This document shows, piece by piece, positions 38,230-52,400 of a DNA stretch of 64,000 nt. Positions within the stretch are counted from its first letter, which is position 1. Each line of letters starts with the position of its first letter. The notes under the pieces were generated by a model. That model was not told the origin of the DNA. It ran no database searches and saw only the letters and a program-made list of their open reading frames with translations. This stretch comes from Steromphala cineraria (Eukaryota; Mollusca; Gastropoda; Trochida; Trochidae), in assembly GCA_916613615.1 (NCBI GenBank), contig OU744724.1, positions 28,258,171-28,322,170 on the forward strand. Reading direction: 5' to 3'. Made by a program: the position numbers and the translations under genes.

Positions 38230-39779
38230 TTTTTTTAAATTCATATGTACAAGACTTAAAAGGTGATTTAAAAAAATATTTTAAAAAATAAAACAGCTTT
38301 TACATAAAGTACATAAGTATTTCTTACTTGATTCGTTATGACCCCAAATATATCTCTAATGCAATATATATAAATTGTAAGGTGTATGTTATTTTCATCT
38401 AAATTTCACACACAATGTCATGCATGAATTTCTATTTCTTATGGTATTCATATTTCTAAAAATGGGTGATTGAGATATACAAATTCTAGTATAATAATAT
38501 GGTTTCACTTTGTTCATTTAAAAACAAATATATTTAGCCTTTGGGTCATTATTTACCCCCTGAACGCCGTACAAGGGTCGGGGTAAAGCAATTTGGGTCG
38601 TTTCTCGATTTGGATCATAAAGGCGGGCATGTCGTTATCAACGGCTTTAGAGGTCGCCCGGGGAATGGGAGATGATTCCACAGAAAGCCATCACTTTTCC
38701 ACTAGCTACTTCAAACGATGAGGTTTCGCCACGAAATGTCTTCAATACTGCCCAAGCGCAGCTAAATAAGAAATCACTCCCCACCATAAGTTGCTTTCAT
38801 CAATTAATCTAGATTGTTTCATCAATCAAGGTCTCTTTTGCTGTGCAACCTTCAAGTACAGAGATTTGATCACTGCTTGCTGGATTAATTCTCACGCGTA
38901 CTTCAATTTTAACACTTGTCAAATGCATTGTTTATACCGCGAACTTTATATATATATGCAATATTGCATATTGTAGCAGTAACAATACAAAAGTATTCAT
39001 TTGCATGAAGTGCCAGCATGCATTTGGCCATTGTTTCCCATCCCTGTTCACTGGAGTAAAACGGAGGAGACTGTTGTATTATAATTTGGGCTAATCTAAC
39101 ACACACTGAAAGAATATATATCATTTTATTCTTGAACAGATTCACAAGAACACAGTGATTTAATGCAAGAAGGGTGACCGAAATGACTAGGTGTGGACCA
39201 GGTGTTTGTTAATTGTGATATTGACATTGCTTTCCTTGCACGCTTAAAGGTGAAGAAGCTTTATCATATGTGGGTTTGAGTTTCCATTCTTTGTCTACGC
39301 GACGTGAGAGATGGTTTATGTTGAAACATCCAAAATGCATTGCCACATTCTGCTGAATTTCTACTTCTTGCAATCTGACAATTTTGCTTTTGCGTTGACC
39401 TCTGTCTAGTCTTGGTATTGTTCTGGGCGTTCCCCGGATTACGTTTGATTTGTATGAACACCCATTGATATGTATTCTATACCCATTTATCAGGTGCATG
39501 TTTGCAAGGACACCTCCAGGATACCGAGATGCACGCATTTTGACAGCAGATTGTAAATTTCACTCAAATTGTCTCCTACGGCTATGATTCTCTATGAAAC
39601 AGCTAATGAATGACAAAAGCACCATCAACCGGAAAGCAGGACTGTTCGAAATGTTCGCTTCAAGCAAAGCAATACAAACAACATTAAAACTGAGTTTAAA
39701 ACATGTTGAAAAGAGCCACGAAGAACCAACTGTATGTATTTAGAGGCATGAATGCGTTGAACTGATGCTTACCAAATTT

Positions 39780-39857
39780 AACGATATGCATTCTCTCCCC
39801 GCAGAGGCAGCTCAGTCATACCTGAGTTGCCTCTATGGGGAGAGAATGAACGATATG
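39780..39857. repeat. 60-bp hairpin insertion flanked by a 9-bp direct repeat
   Basis: The arms 39789-39815 (cattctctccccgcagaggc...) and 39822-39848 pair over 27 bp with one mismatch and two G-T pairs, with a six-base loop. AACGATATG lies directly on both sides (39780-39788 and 39849-39857), as expected for a target-site duplication. A pre-miRNA is the alternative reading. Confidence 0.7.
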
Positions 39858-40069
39858 GTGAAGGATTGTTTGGAGGTGTTTCTCTTTGAACTGGAACTGT
39901 TGAATCTCCAACCGACGCTTACAGCTGCTGAAGAGTTTGTTACATTACTTGCAAATTTACTTACAAACTTAACTACTTACTTGGCTAAGTTGATAATAAG
40001 AATAATGAATATTTGTATAGCGCTATATCCATACACAAGGTTCATGCTCAAAGCGCATAGTACATGAGA

Positions 40070-42045
40070 ATGAAAGGTAATGATTGATATCATAAGAATG
40101 AAATTGAAAGTATGAGAAAGAGCATGAATGATAAAATATGAATATTTGCAGCATATAAAGTCAGTTGTTGAATTCTGCAGGGAAATATAGTGAAATAATG
40201 TCTATGAATAACAGTTTGAAAATAGGTAAGTTTTCAGTTTCGTTTTAAAAGCAGTCAATGTTGAAGACATCTTGATGGCGTGAGGAAGTTGGTTCCAAAG
40301 TCGAGGAGCAGCATTACTAAGTTCGACTATTTGAACTACTCTTGTGACCAAATTTATATTTATGGGGATGAAAAATCACAAACTTAGATATGGTAGATAG
40401 GTTATCCAAATGGATAATGCAGGAGGTTGTGATTTGTTGTAAAAATATCAAGAAAAGGTTGATGCTTTATTACTGTCTTCTTTTTCATACCAAATGTGTT
40501 GAAAGAAAACACAACCACTTTGAATGATGACCCTTGTATTCAAAATGAAATACAAAAATGAGACACATTTCTGACATTGCAACAATTAGGAACAACAATA
40601 AATTGTACTGACATTATAACAACTCCTATACCAAAACTTAAATATCGAATATTTAAGACTGATACTGGAACATGAAACCACAATAGAACATTGATTTTCT
40701 TGCAGTTTTCTGTCGATATGTCACCATATTTATTTCAAATAAATGTATTCGAAGTTAATACATTTTTCTTCAGGACATTATTTCACCTTAACATTTAGAA
40801 AATTCAGAAATGAATAACCGCATTAATGTTTGAAATATTATTCAATCGGAGGGAACATGCAATTTTCCAAATCCTCTATAAACTTGTTATTGACGGTCAA
40901 GCGGTTTTATCATATACACTAGATATCTACGGAGACGATGTCATAATCATTTCATTTCAACTAGAACATCACAAACTACCACATACTCAACTATTTACCA
41001 ACGCCTATTATTGTATTGAATCAATATTTTCAATTATAAGCGTCACTTTATTTCATTATGATATACTCATACCACCGGTGTTTGTTTATTCAGAATCGAT
41101 ATTTATAATTTCTGGATTTAAATAATAACATATGACCCAAATTAATCACTTCACAAAGCGAAATCCAGACTGATTTTTGGATCTTTAACATGATTTTGAA
41201 AGGAAATCAATTATTTTTGTGAAGATCATTTAATCTAATTTCATTTATTTATGAAGGATGTTCGTGATGTAGCCTTCGATACTGTTGATATTGTTATATT
41301 TTTAATTACCTTCCTGTATAGGGCTTAAAATGACATTTATCCTAAATTAAACACAAATCTAACGTATAGTAACGTTTGATAACTATTGTACCAAGGTTAA
41401 GCAATAACAAGGGTAAAACAAATAGACGATGAAAAATGTATATATACACATTCTAGGCATAAATACTTACATTCATATTACTCCCTATCTAAGATAAGCT
41501 CTTACTTTCCATTTCGAAACGAAAATCACATCAATATGCAAAAGCTTCCATTGCGAAACATTTCGCGAAGATGCCATTCGTCGAAATGTTACCATTGTAA
41601 CTGACAAATTTGCTGCAGGTAAAATGTCAATCATTCTTGGTTGTTCATTGCTAAATGCCAAGTTACCATTGTATTGATGATATTGTTTTAATTGCGTAAA
41701 ACAAATATCAATCATACGCAAAAGGCGACAATGCCTTCTTTTATTAAGGATCACAAAATTTGAACTCAAACTGAAAAAAAAATAGTGTTCAGATGATTGT
41801 GATCAAACTCAAAGCAATTATACATTTCTTTACTTAATAATTGCATATGCTTTCTGTTATCTACTAAGGCAGAAACAATCAATTACAATTTATTTAAATG
41901 ATATATAATTGTTCAGAATAAAACTTACTTTTCACAAATGTTTCAGACCAGATATGGAGATGACACAGAAATTTCGGTATCATCCATTCAAGGATTCATT
42001 AAGACTGAAATGGGATTTTCATGGTGCTTCTAAAAGCTTTTCATA
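40070..42045. other. Intergenic DNA between the LC3C-like promoter region and ADF/cofilin
   Basis: AT-rich, without recognised genes. Possible distal 3' UTR signals for ADF/cofilin (TTTATT on +, at about 41889) are unproven. Confidence 0.3.
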
Positions 42046-42170
42046 TATTATATTATATTATATTATATTATATTATATTATATTATATTATATTATATTA
42101 TATTATATTATATTATATTATATTATATTATATTATATTATATTATATTATATTATATTATATTATATTA
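42046..42170. repeat. (TATTA)25 microsatellite
   Basis: There are 125 bases of uninterrupted TATTA units. The apparent YYIILYYII open frames come from the repeat. Confidence 0.97.
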
Positions 42171-43279
42171 TCAAAATATAAACTCTGTATGTGGTTCATA
42201 TAAAATAAGTGTCAGTATTGAAAAATTATTGTCTATGTATCACCTTGTAGAACAGCATTGACATTTTTGTTTGCAAATGACCTTAAACGTCAAAGCATGT
42301 AAGCTAAGCATTTCCAGGAAGCTTGAAATGTAGTGATATTTGGTGGCTTACAATAACTTGCCACTACCTTTGAACCAATACATACAATAGCATTTACTGT
42401 TATCTGTACATAAGGCCCTTAAAACAACAGCGCTTGTAAGCTAATCATATCCAGTAAGCTTGAAATGAAACCATGTCGGTAAGCTTACAATAAATATGTC
42501 AGCCACAACAAAACAAGTGTTTACCACATAGGAACCAAAACATTGCATTTTCTGTTATCTTTTACATCAAAGCTTGAAAGCTAATCACATCCAGTAAACT
42601 TCAGTAATTTTATAATTCTGTATAATTCTGTAATCCTGTAATCCTGTAATTCTGTAATAGCCTTGCACCTGAAAAGGTAAAGCACCAATCATTGGGGACT
42701 ACATTACACTGAACACTTGGAATGTCGTATCCACTACGTTGTGCAGGGTAAGCTTGTTGCAATAAATCCTCCCACATTAAATGCGACCTGCCGCAAGACT
42801 TCAAGGTAGAGGGCTTCGTACATTGCAGCACATGACAAATTTTCCGTTCCTTCAAAAAGACTTGACTGTCACGTAATTACACTGTCCTATCACAAAATAA
42901 TACATACAGGCAAACAATATGTATGTTATACTTATAAGAAAAGCTTTATGTAATCAACATTTTACGAGTCCTCGAACGAAATTTGTGAAGGCCTAAATTC
43001 CACAAGGTACGAAGCAGCTAGATGCAATTGAATCTTGCATAAAGTCCACGCATGCGCGGATAGATATTTTGAAGGGTTCTTCTATTAGCTTTGGAAGACG
43101 AGAAACTAGTAAAGAGTATCACACTAGCGTTCACTTGAGAAACACTCCATTGGATGCGCACGCAACTCAAACTTCCTGTTTCCGCTGACGTTGCAACGTC
43201 TTGTGACGGGAGCATGTTACTATGACAACGTATCTTTGTAAACGTAAACGTAAGGTTGACTTGCACGTAAACCTGTACG

Positions 43280-43442
43280 TCATGTGTATCTACTGATGCA
43301 TCTGTCCAGGACATTGCACATTAAGAGATCTTCGTCGTCGTTGCACTGTATAATGACTGGTATTCCCACCAGCTTGCGTAGAAACGAGCCTTTAGTTGAA
43401 GCGTAGAGCATTTTCTGTGCCGTTGTTGCTGAATCTGGACTC
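43280..43442 (-). CDS. ADF/cofilin exon 4 and stop
   Basis: The acceptor is ...attctttatag. Its first base completes the tryptophan codon. The exon then encodes SPDSATTAQKMLYASTKGSF, LRKLVGIPVIIQ, an acidic NDDEDL and a cysteine-containing tail ending ISRYT, with a TGA stop at 43282-43280. Only one of the two basic residues normally flanking the KxKM motif is kept. Confidence 0.9.
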
Positions 43443-46400
43443 CTATAAAGAATATCAAATAAATATTTATAACAGAACTCCAGGGCGTTTGTGTTCTAAG
43501 CTGTAGTTCAAAGACACTGTTTTTGGAGATTTTGTTTCTAGAAATTGTTCCCCCTTAAAAAAGATTACGCAAGGCAATAATCCTAATTGCATGTACTCAA
43601 ATCTAGTATCCGTAGAAAGCGGTGTATTCAGGGAAAGCTGCACGTGGCCATTAAATGTTAACACCTTTATATTAACGGAGTTAGGGAAAAGGTTTTGCAT
43701 AGCTTTACCGAACTTGGAACGATTAAGAAATCCCTGTCATCATTACGGTTATCTTGCAATTAGCGTAAGGTCCTTTTTTTTCTCTCTGAATAAACATGCG
43801 AGAGTGCCGATAAGGCAGCCACACGCTTGAGTTGGGTAGCCACGGAAAATGGAACCCCAAATAGAGACATACTTTAAAAATCGAGCCATTGGCTCTGTAG
43901 CTCATCAGGCTTCATATCAATTTAGGGTGTTTTTAAATGTGGCCCCCCCTTAGTAGCGGCAACAGGGCCACCAAAGCTAAACAAATTTAATCCCCACTAG
44001 TCAAGGAGTCTGTACACAAAGTTTCAGGTTTCTAGGCCTTATGCTTTTGGAGAAGAAGATGAAAATAGGTTTTTAGGGCGTGGCCCCTGTTACCCTTATT
44101 AGGGGCCACAGGGCCACCAAAGCTACAAGTTTACGGACGGATGGATGGACGGACGGACGAACGCCGGACACCAAGCCGTGCCATAAGTCCATCGGGCCTT
44201 ACAGGCCAGAGGAGCTAAAAATGCGTAAAAAAATATAAAATGTGTAACTTAACATTTGTTAGAGTTTCAACCATACTAGATTTGATGTCTTGAATTATCT
44301 CCTCTGCGTTTATGTGAGACCAACGTATAAGCAGAGACTCTATATACAGTTAGATCCAAGATTCTGGTCCCTGTTATATAATGTCTCTCATATGAGAGCT
44401 AATTCAGTGAGGTTTAAAGGATACGCACCAGAAGAAGAAGGCCAGTTTCTGTTGCGGCATCTGATTCTGGTAGAACTTGACGTCGAACACAGCATACCGG
44501 CATTGTCGCTTCTCTTTGGCATCCATTAGCCTCCCGACAAAATCCTCGTACGTGTTATCTGTGGCGAAAGAATTAAACATTAAAAATCTTTCACATCAGC
44601 TGGTTTGTGTCCGAGAAACTCCTTCCATATATCCTGATATTTATCAAGGCAAATGCCTTGCATCGTTTTAGAGATGTACTGTTAGTCTATAGGAATATAA
44701 TACTACAATTTTCTTTAAAACGCTTACGAGAAAGCGAAGTACTGATGAAATATTCGATTTGATTATAATGGAACCGTTCTTGTAACCTTGAAGCAAAAAG
44801 AACATGGATCTTGTGGACCATGATGAATAATAACATAACACTAATGCTGACAGTGATATAATAGCCCTGCGCTAGATTTTTCCAACGAGCCGAGGGCGAG
44901 TTTGATAAACCTTACAAGGGGATAGGTAATATGGCATAACGTCAGTAATCGTCGAAATTCAACAGTTAAATGGGAGCTAAACGTTTGGCACAGATTTCAG
45001 TTTGAGTGGTTGAAATCAGGAATCTATAAGATTATAAACATAACTTAGACAGTTTATGAAGAGTGTAAGTTTTTATGGAAACCGTAAACGTGGAATATAA
45101 ATACATCTAGTTCTGGTATTTGAAGCTACTCACACAGAGAGCCGATATCCTCGACCTCAACCTTCTTCAAGTCGCTAGAGACCCTGTAGATGATGTACTG
45201 GAACTGATGGCCCATCTTGAGCTCATCGAACACATGGACACACTCCTCACAGATAGACACGCCGCTCATCACCTGTAGATTGATATAACATGGTAGGTAT
45301 ATCTCCAACAGTAATACAATCATCATAGATACAGCTGTTTTTTTGTTCACTTACCTTCGTATTCTAGTGCAAATATCATGTAATTTGTAACGTCTTTGAG
45401 ACATCATATCATTGTGAAAACGAAACCGATAATGATGAAATTTGCGTTGACATATTCGTATGTCATACCTAGCAGATAGCTGTAACAAATTTGGCATTGA
45501 AGTGACCATAGGTCAAAATTTCGAAAACACTGATTCACATATTGCTCTACAGGATCCTTTATAAGTGATCAACAGCTAAAGGTCGTATTCATATGTGTTC
45601 CTTTGCGCTAAGGCAACGTAACTGTGCTGATTTTCCCCTACAAAGTTAACATGGATGATTTAAATCGAAATTTAAGAAAATCCGAATTTCACAAATATGC
45701 CAATGCCAATGTCAAATATCGACATTCAGCACTAGTGACAGGACGATCCCGAAATGTGGTTTGGGAATGGTTAATTTACACATGGACAATTGATGATCTT
45801 GGAGTTATTTTATGAACGTCAAAACGAAACCCAAATTACATGATATTTGCACTAAGATCACAATCAGGTGAACAAACTGTTGGTATGCAGCTGTAGAATA
45901 CAGATTTATTGTTACCTTTATGAATGAGGGGAGCCAGAGGGCTTTATAATTATATAGTTACAGATCGAAGCTTCTTGAACTCCGTTCATGGATATAGTCT
46001 GGATATTTGAATAGTGTTTGGCAGTGCTTTATATGGTTACCATAGTAAGTTACAATAGGTTTTATAAAATATAAGGATATCTTCTAATATGTCCGAATCT
46101 TTGATGTGAATGTCACATAGCGGTTTTGAGTTTTGATGCCTTGTTCAAGAAGAATTGACCTTCTATTCATTTATAGTCAATATACTATTAACAAGAAACG
46201 GCTGATATCAACCGTATTTTTTCTTTTCGTGAGTGTTATAATACTATTTATATTTTATTATGTTATCTGCCTTAAAGGATTCGGGGCATAAAAGATATAA
46301 ATTAAAAAGGAAACTGCAGCTAAATATGTTATTATAGATAATGACAACCGAACTGTGTGTATCAAATTCACTTGGTGTTAGCAAAGTAAACAAAAGGGAA

Positions 46401-49400
46401 AATAAGTACCCTTGTACAAATTTAAGCATACATAAACTGATCTTAATTGGTCTTTTCTACAAATGCAACCAATACCAATTGTCAGGGATATCAATATCAT
46501 TTGTTTTGAACACATTTGTACTTGTTGCTCTTTAAAACCTAACACTACTCATCAATTTCCTGTGAAAGTACTAGTCTGTGAAAGTAGTCTATTAATTGTT
46601 TCATTTTAGTAGCGATGTTTTCATGAGATCTAGACAATCTATAAACTATAGTCAAAGGGTTTACACAGTAAACGTTTTTCTTTATCTTCATATAATATGC
46701 GTTTTGTTTAAACATTGGATAGAATAAATTCGTTATACCATTATATGGGGAGATATCAGCCTCTCGAATGGTGTTATGCAACTCGCCTTCGGCTCGTTGC
46801 ATAACACCAAGCTCGAGGTTGATATCTCCCCATATACCCCGCCTCTGAATGGTATAACTTATATTAGAAATTGTCTTAAAGAAGTATGTGAGTTTAACGA
46901 CACTTTCTTTTAAAAGATAGCATTTAATGTTTTTCAGTATAGAAGAAAAAAATCGTCTGATGAGGAATGATATTTGTCATTAAATTTAGTTAACAAAGAT
47001 TTGGACAAAGTCTACTCCATCCGTGTGCTAGTAAATCCCATTATCTGGCCGACACGTGTAGGGTTAGAACCGTTTCATGAGATAAGGGAGGTAATTCAAT
47101 TTGATTGACGTCTATTTGCAGGGGGTGGATGCTCTCTTTAATATCTACTTCCCTGCCAAACAAATTGCCCTATTGCAAGTTTTACAAGCTTATCGACAGC
47201 ATCCTCGATAATCCCTGTATTTCGCCTTTATCAGTATAACCTTTTTTTTCGAGAATGTATCAACAGTAACATTAGGTTAACCATAACTTTGATTGTTTAT
47301 GAATAGAGTGTTAGCTAATATATATATATATATTAATCTTGTTCTGGTATTTGAAGATTTATAGTATTTAAGAAGAAACATTTGGAGAAAGATAATAACG
47401 CCATATTTGTTATACATTTAATCATATATTCATAATAAATTTTATAAATCTATTGGTTCAAGGTTAAATGGTAAAACACCCTAAACTCAAATTCTACCCG
47501 ACATTTTATTAAATAAGAAAAGGTTGTTATATCTTATATGCGTTGGTTGCATCCCTCTAATATACAACTTACGAACATTTTCAAACACTTTACATAAAGG
47601 TAAAATAATAATAACTAAAGGTGTATAAACACCACCTGTATATTCAGCCGAGATGCAAATTACTGATTTGATGAGTATCGAATCAGTATCATATTTAGGT
47701 GAAACCACGTCTAAGAACTATAAACCAACAAACTCTTAAAAAATAACAAAATTTATTATTTAGTAAACCGACATCCAAAAAAACCTGTAAAACAATCATT
47801 TTTTAGTTTCGAGAATGTTTTATTGTAGCAATAACCCCAGTCCCCCCTTCCCCTCCACCAATGAACGATAATGGTTGAAATGGTCTTTAACTGAAGGCGC
47901 TAGGCTGTCTGTGAGACCGTTGGTTCCATTCTGCTTTTGGGATGCATTTGTCAGAAGAGCTTGAACTATTTTATATATATTTAAATTAATATTTTTAGAA
48001 ATGTATTGCAATGACCGAAAGTTGTAACGATTTCTCATGAGCATCTTAGACTTCGAGGTAATAAAGAATATTTTTATGGACATACACCTTATTTATTCTA
48101 GGTAGGCGACGTAAAGATCCTCCTCAAAATCAAGGTTGATGAACACTTATGTTATGTTATGTTATGTTATGTTATGTTATGTTATGTTATGTTATGTTAT
48201 GTTATGTTATGTTATGTTATGTTATGTTATGTTATGTTATGTTATGTCATGTCATGTCATGTTATGTTATGTATTTATGTATGGATGGTATTTATGTTAT
48301 GTATGTTATGTATGTTATGTATGTTATGTCATGTCATGTCATGTTATGTTATGTTATGTATTTATGTATTTATGGTATTTATGTTATGTATGTTATGTAT
48401 GTTATGTATGTTATGTATGTATGTATGTATGTATGTTAAGTATGTATGTATGTATGTATGTTAAGTATGTATGTATGTATGTATGTATGTATGTATGTAT
48501 GTATGTATGTATGTATGTATGTATGTATGTATGTATGTATGTATGTATGTATGTATGTATGCATGCATGCATGTATGCATGCATGTATGCATGCATGTAT
48601 GTATGTATGTTCTTGTGAACGGTGCTCTATACAGCAAGCTTCTGAATGTCACACTGGAAACCATATACCCCTTCATAGCGAACAATAGGAATGTACTTCC
48701 CGTAACGGAAGTGGCACCTTCGAATCTAACCCTCGTCTGGAGGCAACGTGGCGTGTTCTGTCAATAATGTTGTTCAATATATATATGACTTTGCTATATT
48801 TGTTGAAAAATGATGTCAATTTCTATTTCAATGTAGACTTAATAGTGATGTGTTCTGTCAAAGCATAACAAAAATCAAATATCACATTGCTAAGCTTTTG
48901 TGATTTTTTAATAGGTCTTTTGTAGTACTTTTACATGGTTTAGTTTAAAAAGGCTAACATTACGTTTAGTAACATTTTAACTATTTCTGCGCTCTTAGAA
49001 CACATCATTGTAAATCGAAACTACTGTCATATAAATGCTTTTGTTTATTTCGTATCGTTCAAGGGCCTTATTTCCTTTATGAAATAAACTTTAATGATTC
49101 ATTCAAATTTAACTCCACGTTGCTTTTATTATTATTTGCAGTGCAAAATGCCTTTAAAGCTACAATTTATGGATAGGAAGAGGGAGGGTCGTGGTATCTC
49201 TGCTTATAAGTTCGAAGAATTATTTATTCAGAACTGATATATTTTTAAAACTCCAATAAATCTCTTCGCTATCGCGTATACAATACCGTACAAACTGTAT
49301 TTTGACTATCGACGAAACATGAATTATACATTACATTACATTTGATTATCCATTTGTGATGATGTTAAAGACCTGACGTAAATCACGATATGTTGCACAT

Positions 49401-52400
49401 GTGTAATAAAGCGTTATGGTTATTTCATTGGTTTGGTAAGAAAACCACGTGACATCGGAATGTGGGACTACTTTCGAGCTACTCAACTTTTTGTCTTAGC
49501 GTGGCAGAGGGCATGTTGGTAGCACGCGAAAAGCATGCAGCAAGTGCAAAGTCGTATGCACGGACATATTGGGCGGGCGATTCAGTGCAAAAGTGTCATT
49601 TTCATCTTCCTGACTTTGACACAACAGATTGATTTAGAATAAAGAAGAATGTCAATTCGCAGCGTCGTCATTTGATGTTTTTTTTCTATTGAAATTGACA
49701 GGTTACATAAAAATAATGATATTTCCGCTCTATTATGAAATTGGCTCTACATAATTAGTCTTTTAATCATGTTTACCTCGATCTGAGACATTATATAACA
49801 TATATTTATGTATATAGAGTCTCTGCCGTGACCGAGTTAGAGATGTTATCATACGCACTGTCACGATTGATTTCAATGTCTGTGAGTATGAATATTCTTA
49901 AAATCGAAATTCGGTCTTTCTGACGTTAAGGGTGATAAAGAAATTTACACACTTGCGAGATGTCATATTGTTTTTACAACACTCGTGTCTGTAAAACGGT
50001 ATTTTCCTCGCTCTCGCACGGGAAATTATCGTTGTATAGTCACTCGTGTTGTAAAATCAAAATTACACTTTGCTTGGGTAATAATTTCTATATAATACAT
50101 TACATATGTAGTGATGAACGGCTATACAGTTCAAGAAATTCTAAGGTAAGAAAACAAACCAATGGTCTCTCTGCGGGCGAATGATAATACTAGCCAATGT
50201 GCCAAAACAAACACTATCGAATTAGATGAAAATAAATAACTTGTCATGTTTATTCTTACCTCGCTAACACCCTTAATCAGAAGGTTCTATGCCTTTCGCA
50301 ACGGTACACCTGTGTTTTCTCTATGGATGAACTTAGAGGTAACCGTTGCTCAGGCACCTATCTTCCAAGCTTTTACAGAACTTACCCATTCTCTCCTCAC
50401 AGAGATCCCCCATCATAATCTCCGCACAAGAGGACCATTTTCTCGGATAGTAATATAGTAATATCGAACTCCTATTTCTTAAGATAAGTTTGAGGCCTTT
50501 AATAAACTGAAGTCCTTTCACCTGTGCGATGCGATTTTTTACCGTGACATCATAAATGTAAGACGACATGTGATTGGATGAATCTAAAGACGGTGTTGGT
50601 TGGCCAATGCATTGTTATGCAGATTTTTTTTAAAGTAACATTTTAACCGACTTTACCTGTACGATGCGACTTCTTAATTCTTAGCGTGATATCAGAACTT
50701 TATTATAACTTTATAAATGAAAGACGACGTGTGATTGGATGACTCTAAGGACGGTGTTTGTTGGCCAATTAAATGTGATATAGTTTTAGGAAAAGGAACA
50801 TTATGGCCCACTTGTAACAAATTACGTGGGAAGAAATGACGTCATGAACTTCTTGTGGGAGAGAATTCAACTTTTCTATAGTGGACCAAGGTATGTTGCC
50901 TAGTAACAAGTTGTGTCTGTAAGAACCCTATAAAATGAACACAAAGCGTGTTTGATAACCTGTTCTTAGCTTCTGTTAGTGTTTTTGTGAGGGTGAACTT
51001 GACACTTGATCGAATATATTAGATACGTCTTTTATAGTATGCTACGAGGAAGAACTTTTAATGATTGCCTAATACATATCATTGATTGCTAAGTAACATG
51101 ATTGCCCAAAATATGTATCAACTAAATAGAACAACAACAAACATGTCATTACTCCAATTTCGTAGATCTATAAAGATGCTATACACTACATGTCACGATG
51201 ATGTACATTTCAAACTCGTCATCGTTTGTTTCCTTTGTGCGATAACTGGTCCTCCTTTATCCGTTGCGCAACGCTAAAATTTGCCTTTGATGCAAATTTG
51301 GAATCATAAGCTTTAATAAAATTAAACAACAAAAGTAGAACTTCCCAAATCTAACCGCCATCTTTACAGTAACGTCGTAAAAATAAAGCGTTACATGACA
51401 AGTCATTTAGATATATATTTATATTTTGAGAATAAAAGCAGTCGATTCTTCAAAGTGCACCGAATGAATTCAAATCAGAAAACATTCAAGTTTAACACAC
51501 AAGACTGTAGTTTATATTATTTTCACGAAGAGCAAGTCTAGATATACAATGAACTTGTGAGAGGCTCCTTTTCTATTTCAAATATAATAATCGATTGAAA
51601 GAATTATCATTTAATAGACTGAATAGTAGTCTTGTTTAATCACTTTGTCCAGACTATATATGTGTCACTATAATTTTCATAACAGCCATCGCTATAGTCA
51701 TGGCATGCTAAAACAATATATCTCCGAACAGGCTAAAACAACTAACATGTCACCCTAGCGCTCATCCATTTACTTCATCAACGATAGTATGTCAGATACA
51801 CATTAACGTACCAATAACGACCGTTGAAACCAGTTCCATGTACGAAAGCATGTACAGATGGCCGGTGTTTGTATATAACAAACCTGTCTGCAATAAACAT
51901 GTTTACAGGATATGTCTTATATGACGAAGACCGGACTTGAACGAGAAATGCTGGTTATCAACATCAGTGGTTTATATCATTTTATGTTTACGTCAAAGAA
52001 CTTAATATTATGTGCCGATTTTAACTATCAGATCCCATTATCAGATCTCACTATCAGTGTCTAAATATTTCGAATATTCTGTTTAACATTTTGTTTGACA
52101 TGTTTAAAGGCAGGCAGTTGAACAGGGATTTTTGTGCACACTTTCAAAGTCATCTTATGCCTCTGACGGAATATTGTATTTACCATTCTAAACAAATTAT
52201 CTTAATAAATGTTCAAAAGATTGAGGGGAAAACGTTATGTGCATGTCTGCACATATTGAAATTTGTCACTATTTATGTTTAATAAAGGATTAGGATAATA
52301 GATATTGCCCTCAACGCAATTATAACATTCAATAAAATTATGTATTTGTTCTTAGAACGTCCTGTACGAGTACACCAATTCCAAAACAACCGAAAGTTAT

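Noticed and set aside
39209..39538. 109-codon open frame on the - strand
   Set aside because: It has no recognisable domain and no evident splice partners. It might be an old element fragment, but the sequence alone does not support a gene.
42610..43314. Open frames on the - strand just downstream of, and overlapping, cofilin exon 4
   Set aside because: The frame at 43018-43314 is out of register with the cofilin exon, and its only overlap is a shadow of the exon's 3' end. The other has no recognisable motif.
48136..48767. Long open frames (MLCYV.., YVCM.., IHTY..) on both strands
   Set aside because: They are translation of the TTATG/TATG microsatellite; open in several frames at once.
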